Notes under the pieces: generated by a model
The model's database searches: none
What the model was told of the DNA's origin: nothing
What the model saw: the letters and a program-made list of their open reading frames with translations, nothing else
Translations under genes and position numbers: made by a program
Origin: Pseudoflavonifractor capillosus
GTDB lineage: Bacteria > Bacillota > Clostridia > Oscillospirales > Oscillospiraceae
DNA length: 64,000 bases
Assembly (NCBI RefSeq): GCF_016902575.1
Contig: NZ_JACSNZ010000007.1
Location: 1 to 64,000 of the forward strand
Direction: 5' to 3'
In this document: positions 7,774 to 16,339 of the stretch, one piece after another
Layout of the letters: each line of letters starts with the position of its first letter
Numbering within the stretch: the first letter of the stretch is position 1

Positions 7774-10700
7774 ATGAAAAAACGAATCTTAAGTCTGCTG
7801 TGTGCATTTGTGCTTCTCATTGGACTTCTGCCCTCGCAGGCGCTGGCCTATGTGGGGGCGATCCGTACCACGGAAGAAGAAAGCGCCGCAGTCACAACCA
7901 GCCGGATCACCTACGGCGGTGTGCAGTATCTGGTACTGCAAAACGACTATATCACCTTTGCCGTGCAGACCACCGGCAGCGGCTCTGTGCTGCGCAGTTA
8001 CACCGTACCCACGGCACAGCTAAACAGCAACAACGACATTTTTCGCTTCCCGGCAGAGACCAACCGGTTCTATCTGGGCAGTCAAGAAGGTTTCCAAAAC
8101 GCCGGGCAGCTGCAAATCAAGAGCATTTCCGGCCAAGTGGAGAACCTGGAGGGTGAAAATCGGAAAATGCTCTATGTGTCCCTTACCTTCACTGATTCTC
8201 GCTTGGACGCCGTCATGAACTTCTGGCTGGACCGAGTGAACAAAGGCACAGACACCGGGACTTCTGACATCCAACCGGCCATTTACAAAGACCTGAGTGA
8301 AGCGGGAAATCACTGGTCAGTGGTCTCTTCCACTTCCTTCCGCATGACCAGTATCGATACTTCTGTTCAGGCTGTGGGCTACCCCCATCACGTCAAGGAG
8401 TATCCCCTGGCCTCTATGGGACACCGAAATGTGTCGGCAACAGCCCCTCTGATGCTGAGTGTAGCGGAGGAAATGTGGGGGGATGATCCTTGGCTGACTC
8501 ACCAGCAGACGAATTTTTACCCACAGAATATTACGGCTGGACTGGGATATTCCCCAACATACAACCGGGTGGAGTACGAGGTTCCTGTGGAAGGAGTAAC
8601 TTGGACGAGGACAAAGGCGATATCTACCTATTACACAGAGGTCTACACGAACAACTATCTGGCAGCAAATCCCTTTGTGGGGCTTTCTTCCTTTAACAAT
8701 GACGCTCTAGACGCAGCCAACAGCCACGGTGTAGAGGGGCATCACTGGTTTCTGCCGGACTATGTTTCCAGTGATGGGAGAACCGTGACCACCTACTCCC
8801 CCGGCGAACGCCTTTGGAATGTGGATTTCCAGCACGTTCAAAACGTGTACTCCCTCTGGGGATTCCGGGACCTCTACGCCAAGGGTGACGCAGAGGCCCC
8901 CACCCAGCCGGACAAGGTGGAAGTGGAGCTCAACGCCGACAAGCTGGCCATACTACGTTCCAGTACCGGCGCACTGACGGTTCAACCCTATGACAGCGAT
9001 CAGGGGTTGTCCGCAGTCAAAGCCTTGTACCCCAACTATACCCACGTTGCCACCCTGCGTGGCAACTATAAAACCACCAGCAAGGTTGATTACAACAGCA
9101 ATCCCTTTGCAGGGCTATTTAACTGGGGAAACGGTTATACCGGTGGAAACACAACCTATACGTATGAATTTACGGACGGAGCGGCGGCGCTGTCTCCCAC
9201 CGTGACAGCCACCTGGGGCGACGGCGGCTCCTTCTCCATCACATCCGACGGCAAGATCACCCACAGCGGACTGAGCCTCAGCGCTCCCACCTTCAAGTTC
9301 TATGCCCCCAAAAACGGCGGTGGGCTGACGCTGGGCTTCGACGCCAACGGCGTGACCATGGATTTTGAACCGGAGAAAAATGGCGCCATCTTTGCCCTGG
9401 ACATCCCCCATGCCACCAGCCTGGTGGAAATGGGCTATGCAGACATGGACGGCAACCTGCGCTTCACCGGCACGATGGCCATTTCCACCCTCTTTGACGG
9501 CGCCGCCTTTGACATGGAGGAGCTGGGCTATGGGCTGAAAAACGGCAGCTTCACCGTAAACGGTGTGCGGGCCACCGGCAGCTTTGACACCGCCAAGCTG
9601 ATTGGGCTGGATTTGGCAGAGGTGGAAGGCTCCATCAACACCTTTTCCGGTGAGGAAAGCTACGGATTTGATGTCAGTCTGGACCTGTTCTCCCTGGTGA
9701 AGGCCAAGGCAGAACTGGAACTCAAGCGTTTGAAGTCCAACGGCGCACTCATCCCCGACGACCTGTATCTCTATGTGGGCGGCAGCGCATTGCCGGTGCT
9801 GACCGTGGTGCCCACCATCCCCGTGGCGCAGATCACCGGCGGCGGCCTGGGATTCTACAATCTGGCAGACACCATCAACGGCAACTACTATGCCATTCCT
9901 CCCATCACCCTTCGGGGCACTGTGAAAGGCAAATACGTGCAGCTGTTCACCGGTACCACCGATACGGTGATTGGCCCCGGCGCCTTTGAGTTTACCGCCT
10001 CCGACATCAAAATTGCAGGCATGGAAAGTCTGCGCATCATTGAGGAAGCCGGGTTGGGGCTGTACATTGGGGGCCAGCGGGTCAACTATAACGGCACGGA
10101 ATATTCCGGCATGAGATTCGCCGGTAAAGCGAATCTGGAGGCCGGACTGCCATCGGTGAGCGAGAATTGGCTCAAACTGGATGCTGGCGTGGCCGTGGGC
10201 CTGTTCGGCGGCTTAAACAATGCGAATACCCAGCTCTATGTCCAGGCCAGCGGCAACAGCCACATCAACGCAGAGCTTCAATTCCCCGATGATTGGGCCA
10301 TCATCGGCGGTATGAATTTGCTGGGTGCAGGCGTGGACATCGTGGTGGGCGGCCAGACGGTCATTCCCGTCAGCGGCAGCATTGGCAACGGCTTCAGCGG
10401 CGCATTCAACAACATGAAGCTGTATCTGGGCGCCATGGGCCAGGCCTCCCTGCTGGGCTGCAACGCCCGGGTCTGGGTGATCCTGCCCAAGAGCGCAGCG
10501 ACGGGGGACTGGTGGGACTTCACCTTTAAGGTTTGGAAGTCTCTGCCCGCATGGAGCTGGGATGGCAAGATCCAAGGGCTTCGCACCACATCCCAACGAA
10601 GCGCACCTGCATCGCGGTTGCTGTCTGCATCGGCAAGCACCAGCCAGACCGTCAACGTAAATGTGACCAATGAAACGGATAGCGCCTATCTGGTGCTGGC

Positions 10701-13350
10701 CTTTGACTCCTCGATTACAGAAGCACAGCTGAAGGAACATCTCAGGGTGACCGATCCCAGCGGCAGACAGGTAAACTTGGTATGGCTTGCCACCGATGCG
10801 GATGGGAATATCACCAATGCCGACACAGCCAATGTCTCCAGCGGCGTGGTTGCCCGCTCGGACGGAACCGGAAACGACCATGTTGCCCTGATTTATCTGG
10901 GGAAGGGAACCAGCTTCAACGGCGATTACACCATTACCACCCTGGACGCCGCCTCTGGGCAATCCTTGTTTGCGGCCAGCGTCAATAAGGTCACCACCCT
11001 CAACAGCACGGATCTCTCCTTTACCGCGCAGGCTGCCGCCATCAACGTGGAGCCGGATGAACTTGGCCCGGTCAGCTTCAGCGGCAACACCGTCACCGGC
11101 AGCGTTGCCAACCCCGAGGCCGGTGTGACCTATGTGGTGCGCACCTATTTGTCCAGCGACCCAGACAGCGCGGACTATCTGGTGGATGAGCAGGTGCTGG
11201 ACGACACCACCAGCTTCAGCATTCCCGTTCCCGCCACCGGCACCGCAGCTCCCAGCGGCAGCTACTATGTCACAACCTACCTGATGCGCCAGGAGACGGG
11301 GGACTTTGACGGCGACGGCACCGTTGAGGCGGATGAAGTGGCTCTGCTGGGCATCGGCAACGCCAGTTCGGAGAGCCGGATGACCTACACCAACTCCATG
11401 CAGCCCGGCCAGGTGCAGACCGTAACCCTCACTGCCACCGGCAACGAGACCATGCAGGCCTCCTGGAGCCAGGTTGACGATGCCGACGGCTACCGGATCA
11501 CCATTTACCATGCCGATGGTACAGACACCGGCATGGGCTATGAGTACGATGTGTCTCAGTTCTCCGGCCAGAGCCAGATGCCTGGTTTGAACCTGAAAAA
11601 CGGCACCTTCTCCATTGGCATGGCCATGACTGCCGGCGGAGCCACCGCTCAGGATGGAACTCCCATCACCCTGGATGCCGGGAAAGAGTACATCGTCGGT
11701 GTCACCGCCTACCGCAGCGAGACCATCGGAGAGCAGGACACCAAATACTATGGTGCAGAGCAGCAGTCCAGCGCTGCCCTGTTGCCGGAATACACTCCCA
11801 TGGAGATGACGATTCGACTCAATGGCAAGGACTTAACTGCGGATGAAAACGGCATTTATCACGCCACTTCCGCCGAAACAGGCAACAGCCTGACGGTAGA
11901 GGCACCGGAGAGCGGCAACGCCACCTTCACCGTGACTCGGCTGGACACCGGCGCAGAGTTGCAGGAAGTCGCATTCGGGGAATTTTCCATTCCCGATGTG
12001 GACGGTACCCTGATGCTGTCGGTTACGGGCAGCGTCACCAACGGCACTGTCACCGACACCACCACCCGCTATGTGCTGGTCTCCCATGACAGCACGGCCC
12101 CGGTCATCACCCTGGACGAAGAAGTGTTCTATGCCGATCCCAGCACCCGCACCTATACCATTACCGGTGTCACCGATCCCGGTGCAACGGTACTTATGGC
12201 AGGGGACACCGATGAGTGGGGAGAAGCCACTGTCATCACCGCCACAGCGGCGGAGGACGGTACCTTCTCTCTCAGCGGCACCTTGACCTCGGGAGATACC
12301 ATGTCCCGAATCGTCAGTGTAACTGATCAGGCGGGCAACGAGACAACCACCTCGGCCACGATTACCCTTCTCACAGAGTACACGGTACACTTTGATGCCA
12401 ACGGCGGCAGCGGAACCATGCCGGATGACACCGCATCCATCGGTACCAGCTACACCCTCCCCGTCTGCACATTTACCCCGCCCCAGGGCAAACAGTTTAA
12501 GGCTTGGAGTGCAGACCCTGATTCCACCACGGAATACGCCCCTGGCGATTCCGTCGTACTGGATGGGGACACCACCTTCTACGCCCTCTGGGAGGATGCC
12601 CCCCACACCCACAGCGGCGCACTGCACACCGGATATGCTGCCACCTGCGATGCACCTGGCGAAAAGGACTACTATACCTGTTCCTGCAACAAATTCTTTG
12701 AAGATGCTGCCTGCACCAAGGAAATCACAGACCTGGAAACTTGGAAGGTCATCCCTGCCACCGGACACAAACTCACCCAGACCGGAGCCATCGCTCCCAC
12801 CTGTACCCAGGAAGGTTATTCCGGCGACGAAGCGTGTACAGTATGCCATCAAGTGATTACCCCGGGTAAGTCCCTGGAAAAGCTGCCCCACGATTACAAA
12901 GGCGGTACATGCACCATGTGCGGCGCTCTCGACTCCGCATTTAAGCCCGTGATTACCGCCGGTGCAAATGGCACTTGGCACAAAGGCAGCAAGGACGGGC
13001 TTTCCATCACCTCCAACGCAGCTTTTGACGACTTCATAAAAGTACAGGTGGACGGCAAAGACCTGGATCCCTCCCACTACACTGTCAAGGAAGGAAGCAC
13101 CATTGTCACCTTGAAGACCTCCTACCTGGACACCCTGTCTCTGGGCACGCACACCCTGTCCATTGTTTCCAAAACCGGCACGGCCACTACGACGTTTACC
13201 ATCCTGAACCCGGACGGTAACCCCCAGATTCCTCCCACCGGTGACCGAAACCATATCGCTCTATGGATGGGGCTGTTGGCCACTTGCGGAATTCTCCTGA
13301 CTGCTGGGTTGTGGTACAACAGAAAGCGGAAATCCAACAAGCACCAGTAA
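7774..13350 (+). CDS. Giant secreted cell-wall-anchored surface protein with InlB-type repeat
   Basis: The protein has 1858 aa. ATG 7774 follows AAGGAGG and starts a signal peptide (cleavage near residue 25, QALA). The first ~900 residues are beta-rich with no family I can name confidently. A fibronectin-III-like stretch lies near 1212-1330 (ASWSQVDDADGYRITIY). An InlB B-repeat/Flg_new domain lies at about 1535-1606 (VHFDANGGSGTMP through FYALWE). A Cys-containing segment (about 1610-1720) with CSCNKFF and CTVCHQ follows, then an X2-like domain (1726-1811) clearly related to that of the 1581-aa protein. The end is IPPTG (1819-1823), a membrane helix and RKRK, an LPXTG-like sorting signal. It is probably an adhesin or glycan-binding protein; substrate unknown. 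Confidence 0.87.
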   Translation: MKKRILSLLCAFVLLIGLLPSQALAYVGAIRTTEEESAAVTTSRITYGGVQYLVLQNDYITFAVQTTGSGSVLRSYTVPTAQLNSNNDIFRFPAETNRFYLGSQEGFQNAGQLQIKSISGQVENLEGENRKMLYVSLTFTDSRLDAVMNFWLDRVNKGTDTGTSDIQPAIYKDLSEAGNHWSVVSSTSFRMTSIDTSVQAVGYPHHVKEYPLASMGHRNVSATAPLMLSVAEEMWGDDPWLTHQQTNFYPQNITAGLGYSPTYNRVEYEVPVEGVTWTRTKAISTYYTEVYTNNYLAANPFVGLSSFNNDALDAANSHGVEGHHWFLPDYVSSDGRTVTTYSPGERLWNVDFQHVQNVYSLWGFRDLYAKGDAEAPTQPDKVEVELNADKLAILRSSTGALTVQPYDSDQGLSAVKALYPNYTHVATLRGNYKTTSKVDYNSNPFAGLFNWGNGYTGGNTTYTYEFTDGAAALSPTVTATWGDGGSFSITSDGKITHSGLSLSAPTFKFYAPKNGGGLTLGFDANGVTMDFEPEKNGAIFALDIPHATSLVEMGYADMDGNLRFTGTMAISTLFDGAAFDMEELGYGLKNGSFTVNGVRATGSFDTAKLIGLDLAEVEGSINTFSGEESYGFDVSLDLFSLVKAKAELELKRLKSNGALIPDDLYLYVGGSALPVLTVVPTIPVAQITGGGLGFYNLADTINGNYYAIPPITLRGTVKGKYVQLFTGTTDTVIGPGAFEFTASDIKIAGMESLRIIEEAGLGLYIGGQRVNYNGTEYSGMRFAGKANLEAGLPSVSENWLKLDAGVAVGLFGGLNNANTQLYVQASGNSHINAELQFPDDWAIIGGMNLLGAGVDIVVGGQTVIPVSGSIGNGFSGAFNNMKLYLGAMGQASLLGCNARVWVILPKSAATGDWWDFTFKVWKSLPAWSWDGKIQGLRTTSQRSAPASRLLSASASTSQTVNVNVTNETDSAYLVLAFDSSITEAQLKEHLRVTDPSGRQVNLVWLATDADGNITNADTANVSSGVVARSDGTGNDHVALIYLGKGTSFNGDYTITTLDAASGQSLFAASVNKVTTLNSTDLSFTAQAAAINVEPDELGPVSFSGNTVTGSVANPEAGVTYVVRTYLSSDPDSADYLVDEQVLDDTTSFSIPVPATGTAAPSGSYYVTTYLMRQETGDFDGDGTVEADEVALLGIGNASSESRMTYTNSMQPGQVQTVTLTATGNETMQASWSQVDDADGYRITIYHADGTDTGMGYEYDVSQFSGQSQMPGLNLKNGTFSIGMAMTAGGATAQDGTPITLDAGKEYIVGVTAYRSETIGEQDTKYYGAEQQSSAALLPEYTPMEMTIRLNGKDLTADENGIYHATSAETGNSLTVEAPESGNATFTVTRLDTGAELQEVAFGEFSIPDVDGTLMLSVTGSVTNGTVTDTTTRYVLVSHDSTAPVITLDEEVFYADPSTRTYTITGVTDPGATVLMAGDTDEWGEATVITATAAEDGTFSLSGTLTSGDTMSRIVSVTDQAGNETTTSATITLLTEYTVHFDANGGSGTMPDDTASIGTSYTLPVCTFTPPQGKQFKAWSADPDSTTEYAPGDSVVLDGDTTFYALWEDAPHTHSGALHTGYAATCDAPGEKDYYTCSCNKFFEDAACTKEITDLETWKVIPATGHKLTQTGAIAPTCTQEGYSGDEACTVCHQVITPGKSLEKLPHDYKGGTCTMCGALDSAFKPVITAGANGTWHKGSKDGLSITSNAAFDDFIKVQVDGKDLDPSHYTVKEGSTIVTLKTSYLDTLSLGTHTLSIVSKTGTATTTFTILNPDGNPQIPPTGDRNHIALWMGLLATCGILLTAGLWYNRKRKSNKHQ

Positions 13351-13396
13351 CGTGTGGGTCAGAGAGTATCAAGAATGTAACTCCATAACGAAAAAC

Positions 13397-13434
13397 GAGA
13401 GGTTGTCCCTTTGAAGGGACAACCTCTCATTTTT
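13397..13434. terminator. Bidirectional terminator between convergent genes
   Basis: A perfect 14-bp stem (13397-13410 with 13415-13428), loop TTGA, is flanked by AAAAA on the left and ATTTTT on the right. It ends both the surface-protein gene and the serpin operon. Confidence 0.9.
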
Positions 13435-13505
13435 GAGCCTGTTTTTTGCCAGATTCAGCATTCCAAAGATGTCGGGCGCACTTCTCCCGTTCCACTTTGG
13501 ACTTT

Positions 13506-14732
13506 TTATTTGACCTGGAGCATTGTTCCCAGGAACAGGGGCATCTGGTGTTCCAGATCCACCAGCAGATAGACAAAGGGCCGATCCAACGTAATTTCTA
13601 CGAACTTGTCCATGGCCAGGGCAGACTCTCCATTGACCTCCACCGCCGTGGCAGCTCCTGCCCGTGTGCCCTGTTCGGCCACTGAGATGTAGGTCTTGTG
13701 GAGCACCCGGTTAATGAAGATGTTCCCTTGAGCACTGCCCAATCCTGATAAATCCGCCTGAGCCCCGTCAAAGGCTAAGGTCATCCCCATGTTCTCCAGC
13801 GCCTGAGTCAGCTTCACATCGGAGCCGGATTCAAATTTGGGCATGGTGGCCATTACGGGCGTGTTCCTTGCCTGCCCCAGCAGCTCACGCAGATGCGCCC
13901 CGGTGAGGGTGTTGACATACTCCTCCACCGCCATCCCTTCCTTGGGCAACAGGGCCACAAAGGCATACTTGCCTCCCGCATAGGGCTTGGCAAATCCCGT
14001 GGCCCACTGGTCCTGTAACCATATATGCTCCACGCTGTGCATCATGTCCACCGGCTGAGGCTGCCCGGTGTGGGTGGTGAAGGTTCCTTCCCCTACGTCC
14101 GCCTGGGTATAGGCACTCTCCCACTGAGCCTCAAAGGCCAGGGCATTGACCAGGTACATCACAGCATCCTCTGGAATTTCATCCAGAATTTCCTCAATCA
14201 TGCCGTGGGTTTCCTCCTTCACCCAGCGGTTGATGTCCTTGACCGTGGATTGGTCAAAGGGAGCCTCATACACCCCAACTCCATAGTAATTGGCGTTGGT
14301 CTGGAGAAAATCCCGGTTGACGGTAAAGGAATCCTGCTGGGTAAACCAGATGGAGTTGGCCAAATGCAGCGCATCATCTTCCCCGCTCATCCATGTGTGC
14401 ACGGCCTGGTTGAGCCGCTGCACCGGCGCTCCCAAGGTGTTCTCCATCTGCGTCAGTGTCTCCCCTTTGGCTCCATTGGCGGTCATGGATAGGGCACACA
14501 GCACCGATAAGGGGGAAATCAATGTGTTTTCTCCCTCTTCCATGGTATTTTGCATAAGTCTCACCCCGAAGTCTGCCAAATGGCTCCACTCGTCTTCCGT
14601 CGTTACCGTGGTTGTCAGTGGCTGGGGCTTCACCCTCTCCATCTGATCGGTGATCTTTGGAGCAGAACAGCCACTCATGACCAGACAGCAGGCAGCCAAC
14701 ACACTGGCTGCCACACGGTTCTTCCGTTTCAT
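13506..14732 (-). CDS. Lipoprotein serpin (serine protease inhibitor)
   Basis: The protein has 408 aa. ATG 14732 follows AGGAGGAGG; an upstream in-frame start would overlap the preceding gene and mask the signal peptide. Residues 1-22 are a lipoprotein signal ending MSGC, so C22 is probably acylated. The remainder is a full-length serpin fold: NTLISPLSVLCALSMTANGA near the start, NALAFEAQWE in the middle, and the hinge EQGTRAGAAT from residue 353, matching the E-x-G-T-x-(A/G) pattern of inhibitory serpins. The reactive loop (about 353-376) is some five residues longer than in alpha-1-antitrypsin, so P1 cannot be fixed; small or hydrophobic residues (S, A, L, M) surround it. It is third in an operon with a sigma factor and a membrane protein. 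It probably protects the cell surface from host or competitor proteases. Confidence 0.92.
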   Translation of the reverse strand: MKRKNRVAASVLAACCLVMSGCSAPKITDQMERVKPQPLTTTVTTEDEWSHLADFGVRLMQNTMEEGENTLISPLSVLCALSMTANGAKGETLTQMENTLGAPVQRLNQAVHTWMSGEDDALHLANSIWFTQQDSFTVNRDFLQTNANYYGVGVYEAPFDQSTVKDINRWVKEETHGMIEEILDEIPEDAVMYLVNALAFEAQWESAYTQADVGEGTFTTHTGQPQPVDMMHSVEHIWLQDQWATGFAKPYAGGKYAFVALLPKEGMAVEEYVNTLTGAHLRELLGQARNTPVMATMPKFESGSDVKLTQALENMGMTLAFDGAQADLSGLGSAQGNIFINRVLHKTYISVAEQGTRAGAATAVEVNGESALAMDKFVEITLDRPFVYLLVDLEHQMPLFLGTMLQVK

Positions 14733-14751
14733 ATGGTCCTCCTCCTCCCTG

Positions 14752-15648
14752 TCATTTCTTCCACTGGGCAATGGACGTCCAGTCCAGCTGCCAACACACC
14801 TGCTCCAGCCCAGCTACCTTCACATAGCCTCCATGGTAGAGCATCAGGTGCACCACCACGCCGTCTTCCTTTTTCAAGTAGAGATGACCTCGGGCATCCG
14901 CCCACGTCACATTTGCCTCATCTGCGGACACAGCAGGGGTGTGACACATCTCCCCCACCCAGGCATTGAGTTCATCCAGATGGGCGATGGAAGTTCCGCC
15001 CTGCATGGTGGTCCCTTGTATCGTTGCTCCGGTCACTTGGTTTGGCAGGTGAAACACCGTCTCCAGCACATCACTTCCCGTGTTCACCGTGATGTCATTG
15101 CAGTTCCAATACAGGGTGACGGCGCCGTCCTCCCCCGTCATACACAGCAGATGGGCTGGGTCATAGCCGTTGACGGCGTAAAAATCGCCCCATGCGCTGC
15201 CGCTGCCCTCCACATAGCCGCTCCCAGGTGTCCACTCGTCGATGCGGCCGTCCGAGCTTCCCAATTTCTCCCCCACCAAGTGGGAGCCATTTTGGATCCA
15301 GCTGCACTCCACGTAGCTGCGGCCCCGGTAGATGAAAAAGCCCACCATATCCGCCTCCACAGCTGCATCTGCCCCAACGTCCACCTCCAGCGGCGGCACA
15401 TACACCCCCGCACTTCCGTTTTCCATTTCGATTTGGTTGGACTCCTCTTGGTTGGACAATCCTTTGGACGGAGTCAGACTGCGCCAGGGCTGTGCCACCA
15501 CAGTCCCTGCCATCACCAGACACAGACAGGCTGCCAAAGGTACCAGCACCCGCCAACGCTTATTTCTCCGCTGGCGCACACACTGTGTCTCGTACAGCAG
15601 CTCCTCGTCCACCTGTTCCAGGGCATCTAAGATCTGTTCCCCTCTCAT
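14752..15648 (-). CDS. Membrane-anchored putative anti-sigma regulator
   Basis: The protein has 298 aa. Residues 1-33 are a charged cytoplasmic segment (EQILDALEQVDEELL), residues of about 34-52 a membrane helix, and the remaining ~245 residues an extracytoplasmic domain. The start codon overlaps the stop of the sigma gene (ATGA), and the serpin ATG follows 19 nt after its stop. Position and topology fit a single-pass anti-sigma factor that releases its sigma upon an outside signal. No zinc-type HxxxCxxC motif is present in the short cytoplasmic part, so the contact mode would be non-canonical. The extracytoplasmic domain matches nothing that I recognise. Confidence 0.65.
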   Translation of the reverse strand: MRGEQILDALEQVDEELLYETQCVRQRRNKRWRVLVPLAACLCLVMAGTVVAQPWRSLTPSKGLSNQEESNQIEMENGSAGVYVPPLEVDVGADAAVEADMVGFFIYRGRSYVECSWIQNGSHLVGEKLGSSDGRIDEWTPGSGYVEGSGSAWGDFYAVNGYDPAHLLCMTGEDGAVTLYWNCNDITVNTGSDVLETVFHLPNQVTGATIQGTTMQGGTSIAHLDELNAWVGEMCHTPAVSADEANVTWADARGHLYLKKEDGVVVHLMLYHGGYVKVAGLEQVCWQLDWTSIAQWKK

Positions 15649-16205
15649 AGGTCAAATCCCTCCTGTCTCAAATAGTCCCGCAGGTTCAGTCTGACACGGT
15701 ATAGGGTGCTCTTACACTTGCTTTCACTGACCCCGCAATACCGTGCTACCTCTTTGAGGGAGTCAAAATAATAGTACCGACCCAGAAACATGGTCCGGGC
15801 CTGGGGTTTCAACGTGCGGAGAAACCCACTGATGGCCTGAGCCAGCAACTGACTGTCCAGCACATGCTGTGGATCCTGCTGGGTTCCACAGCACTCTTCC
15901 AGTTCCTCCAGGCACAGAGCATAGGCGTCCCCCTGCCGCTTCTGGCTGGCATGGTGACGGTATCGGTCTATGGCCCCGTGGCGGGTGAGCCGTCCCAGAT
16001 AGATGGATAGCTTGCTGGGTCGCTGGGGCGGCATGGACTGCCACGCCTTGAAATAGGTGTCGTTGACCACCTCCTGGCTATCCTCCACATCATGCAAAAT
16101 ATTATAGGCAATTTTGCTCAGATAGGGGTGGTATTTTCGCTGACTCTGGGCAATGGCCTCCTGATCCCGCCGCCAAAACAACTCTACAATTTGTCCGTCT
16201 TCCAT
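15645..16205 (-). CDS. ECF-type RNA polymerase sigma factor
   Basis: The protein has 186 aa. ATG 16205 follows AAAGGGAGG with 8-nt spacing; an in-frame GTG 9 nt upstream lies inside that ribosome binding site. Region 2 is at residues of about 20-85 (HPYLSKIAYNILHDVEDSQE, then NDTYFKAW and HGAIDRYR). Region 4 is at about 120-180 (LKPQARTMFLGRYYYFDSLK, then GVSESKCKSTLYRVR). Regions 1 and 3 are missing, as in ECF sigmas. First gene of an operon with a putative anti-sigma protein and a serpin, so it probably drives its own operon in response to an envelope signal. The 80 nt upstream contain no clear sigma-A promoter. Confidence 0.93.
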   Translation of the reverse strand: MEDGQIVELFWRRDQEAIAQSQRKYHPYLSKIAYNILHDVEDSQEVVNDTYFKAWQSMPPQRPSKLSIYLGRLTRHGAIDRYRHHASQKRQGDAYALCLEELEECCGTQQDPQHVLDSQLLAQAISGFLRTLKPQARTMFLGRYYYFDSLKEVARYCGVSESKCKSTLYRVRLNLRDYLRQEGFDL

Positions 16206-16285
16206 GGGGTGCACCTCCCTTTGACTCCCTCACCCTATATCCCGAAAAAATATGCCGTTGGTCGCACAAAGAATCCGCCCGAAGT

Positions 16286-16327
16286 AAAAAATAGCAGCTG
16301 TCTCGGTGATACGAAACAGCTGCTATT
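16286..16327 (-). terminator. Terminator of the nfnAB operon
   Basis: On the minus strand a 12-bp stem (16316-16327 with 16290-16301) is followed by a run of T (AAAAA at 16286-16290 on the plus strand). It lies 13 nt past the nfnB stop. Confidence 0.88.
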
Positions 16328-16339
16328 GAGTCGATCAGA

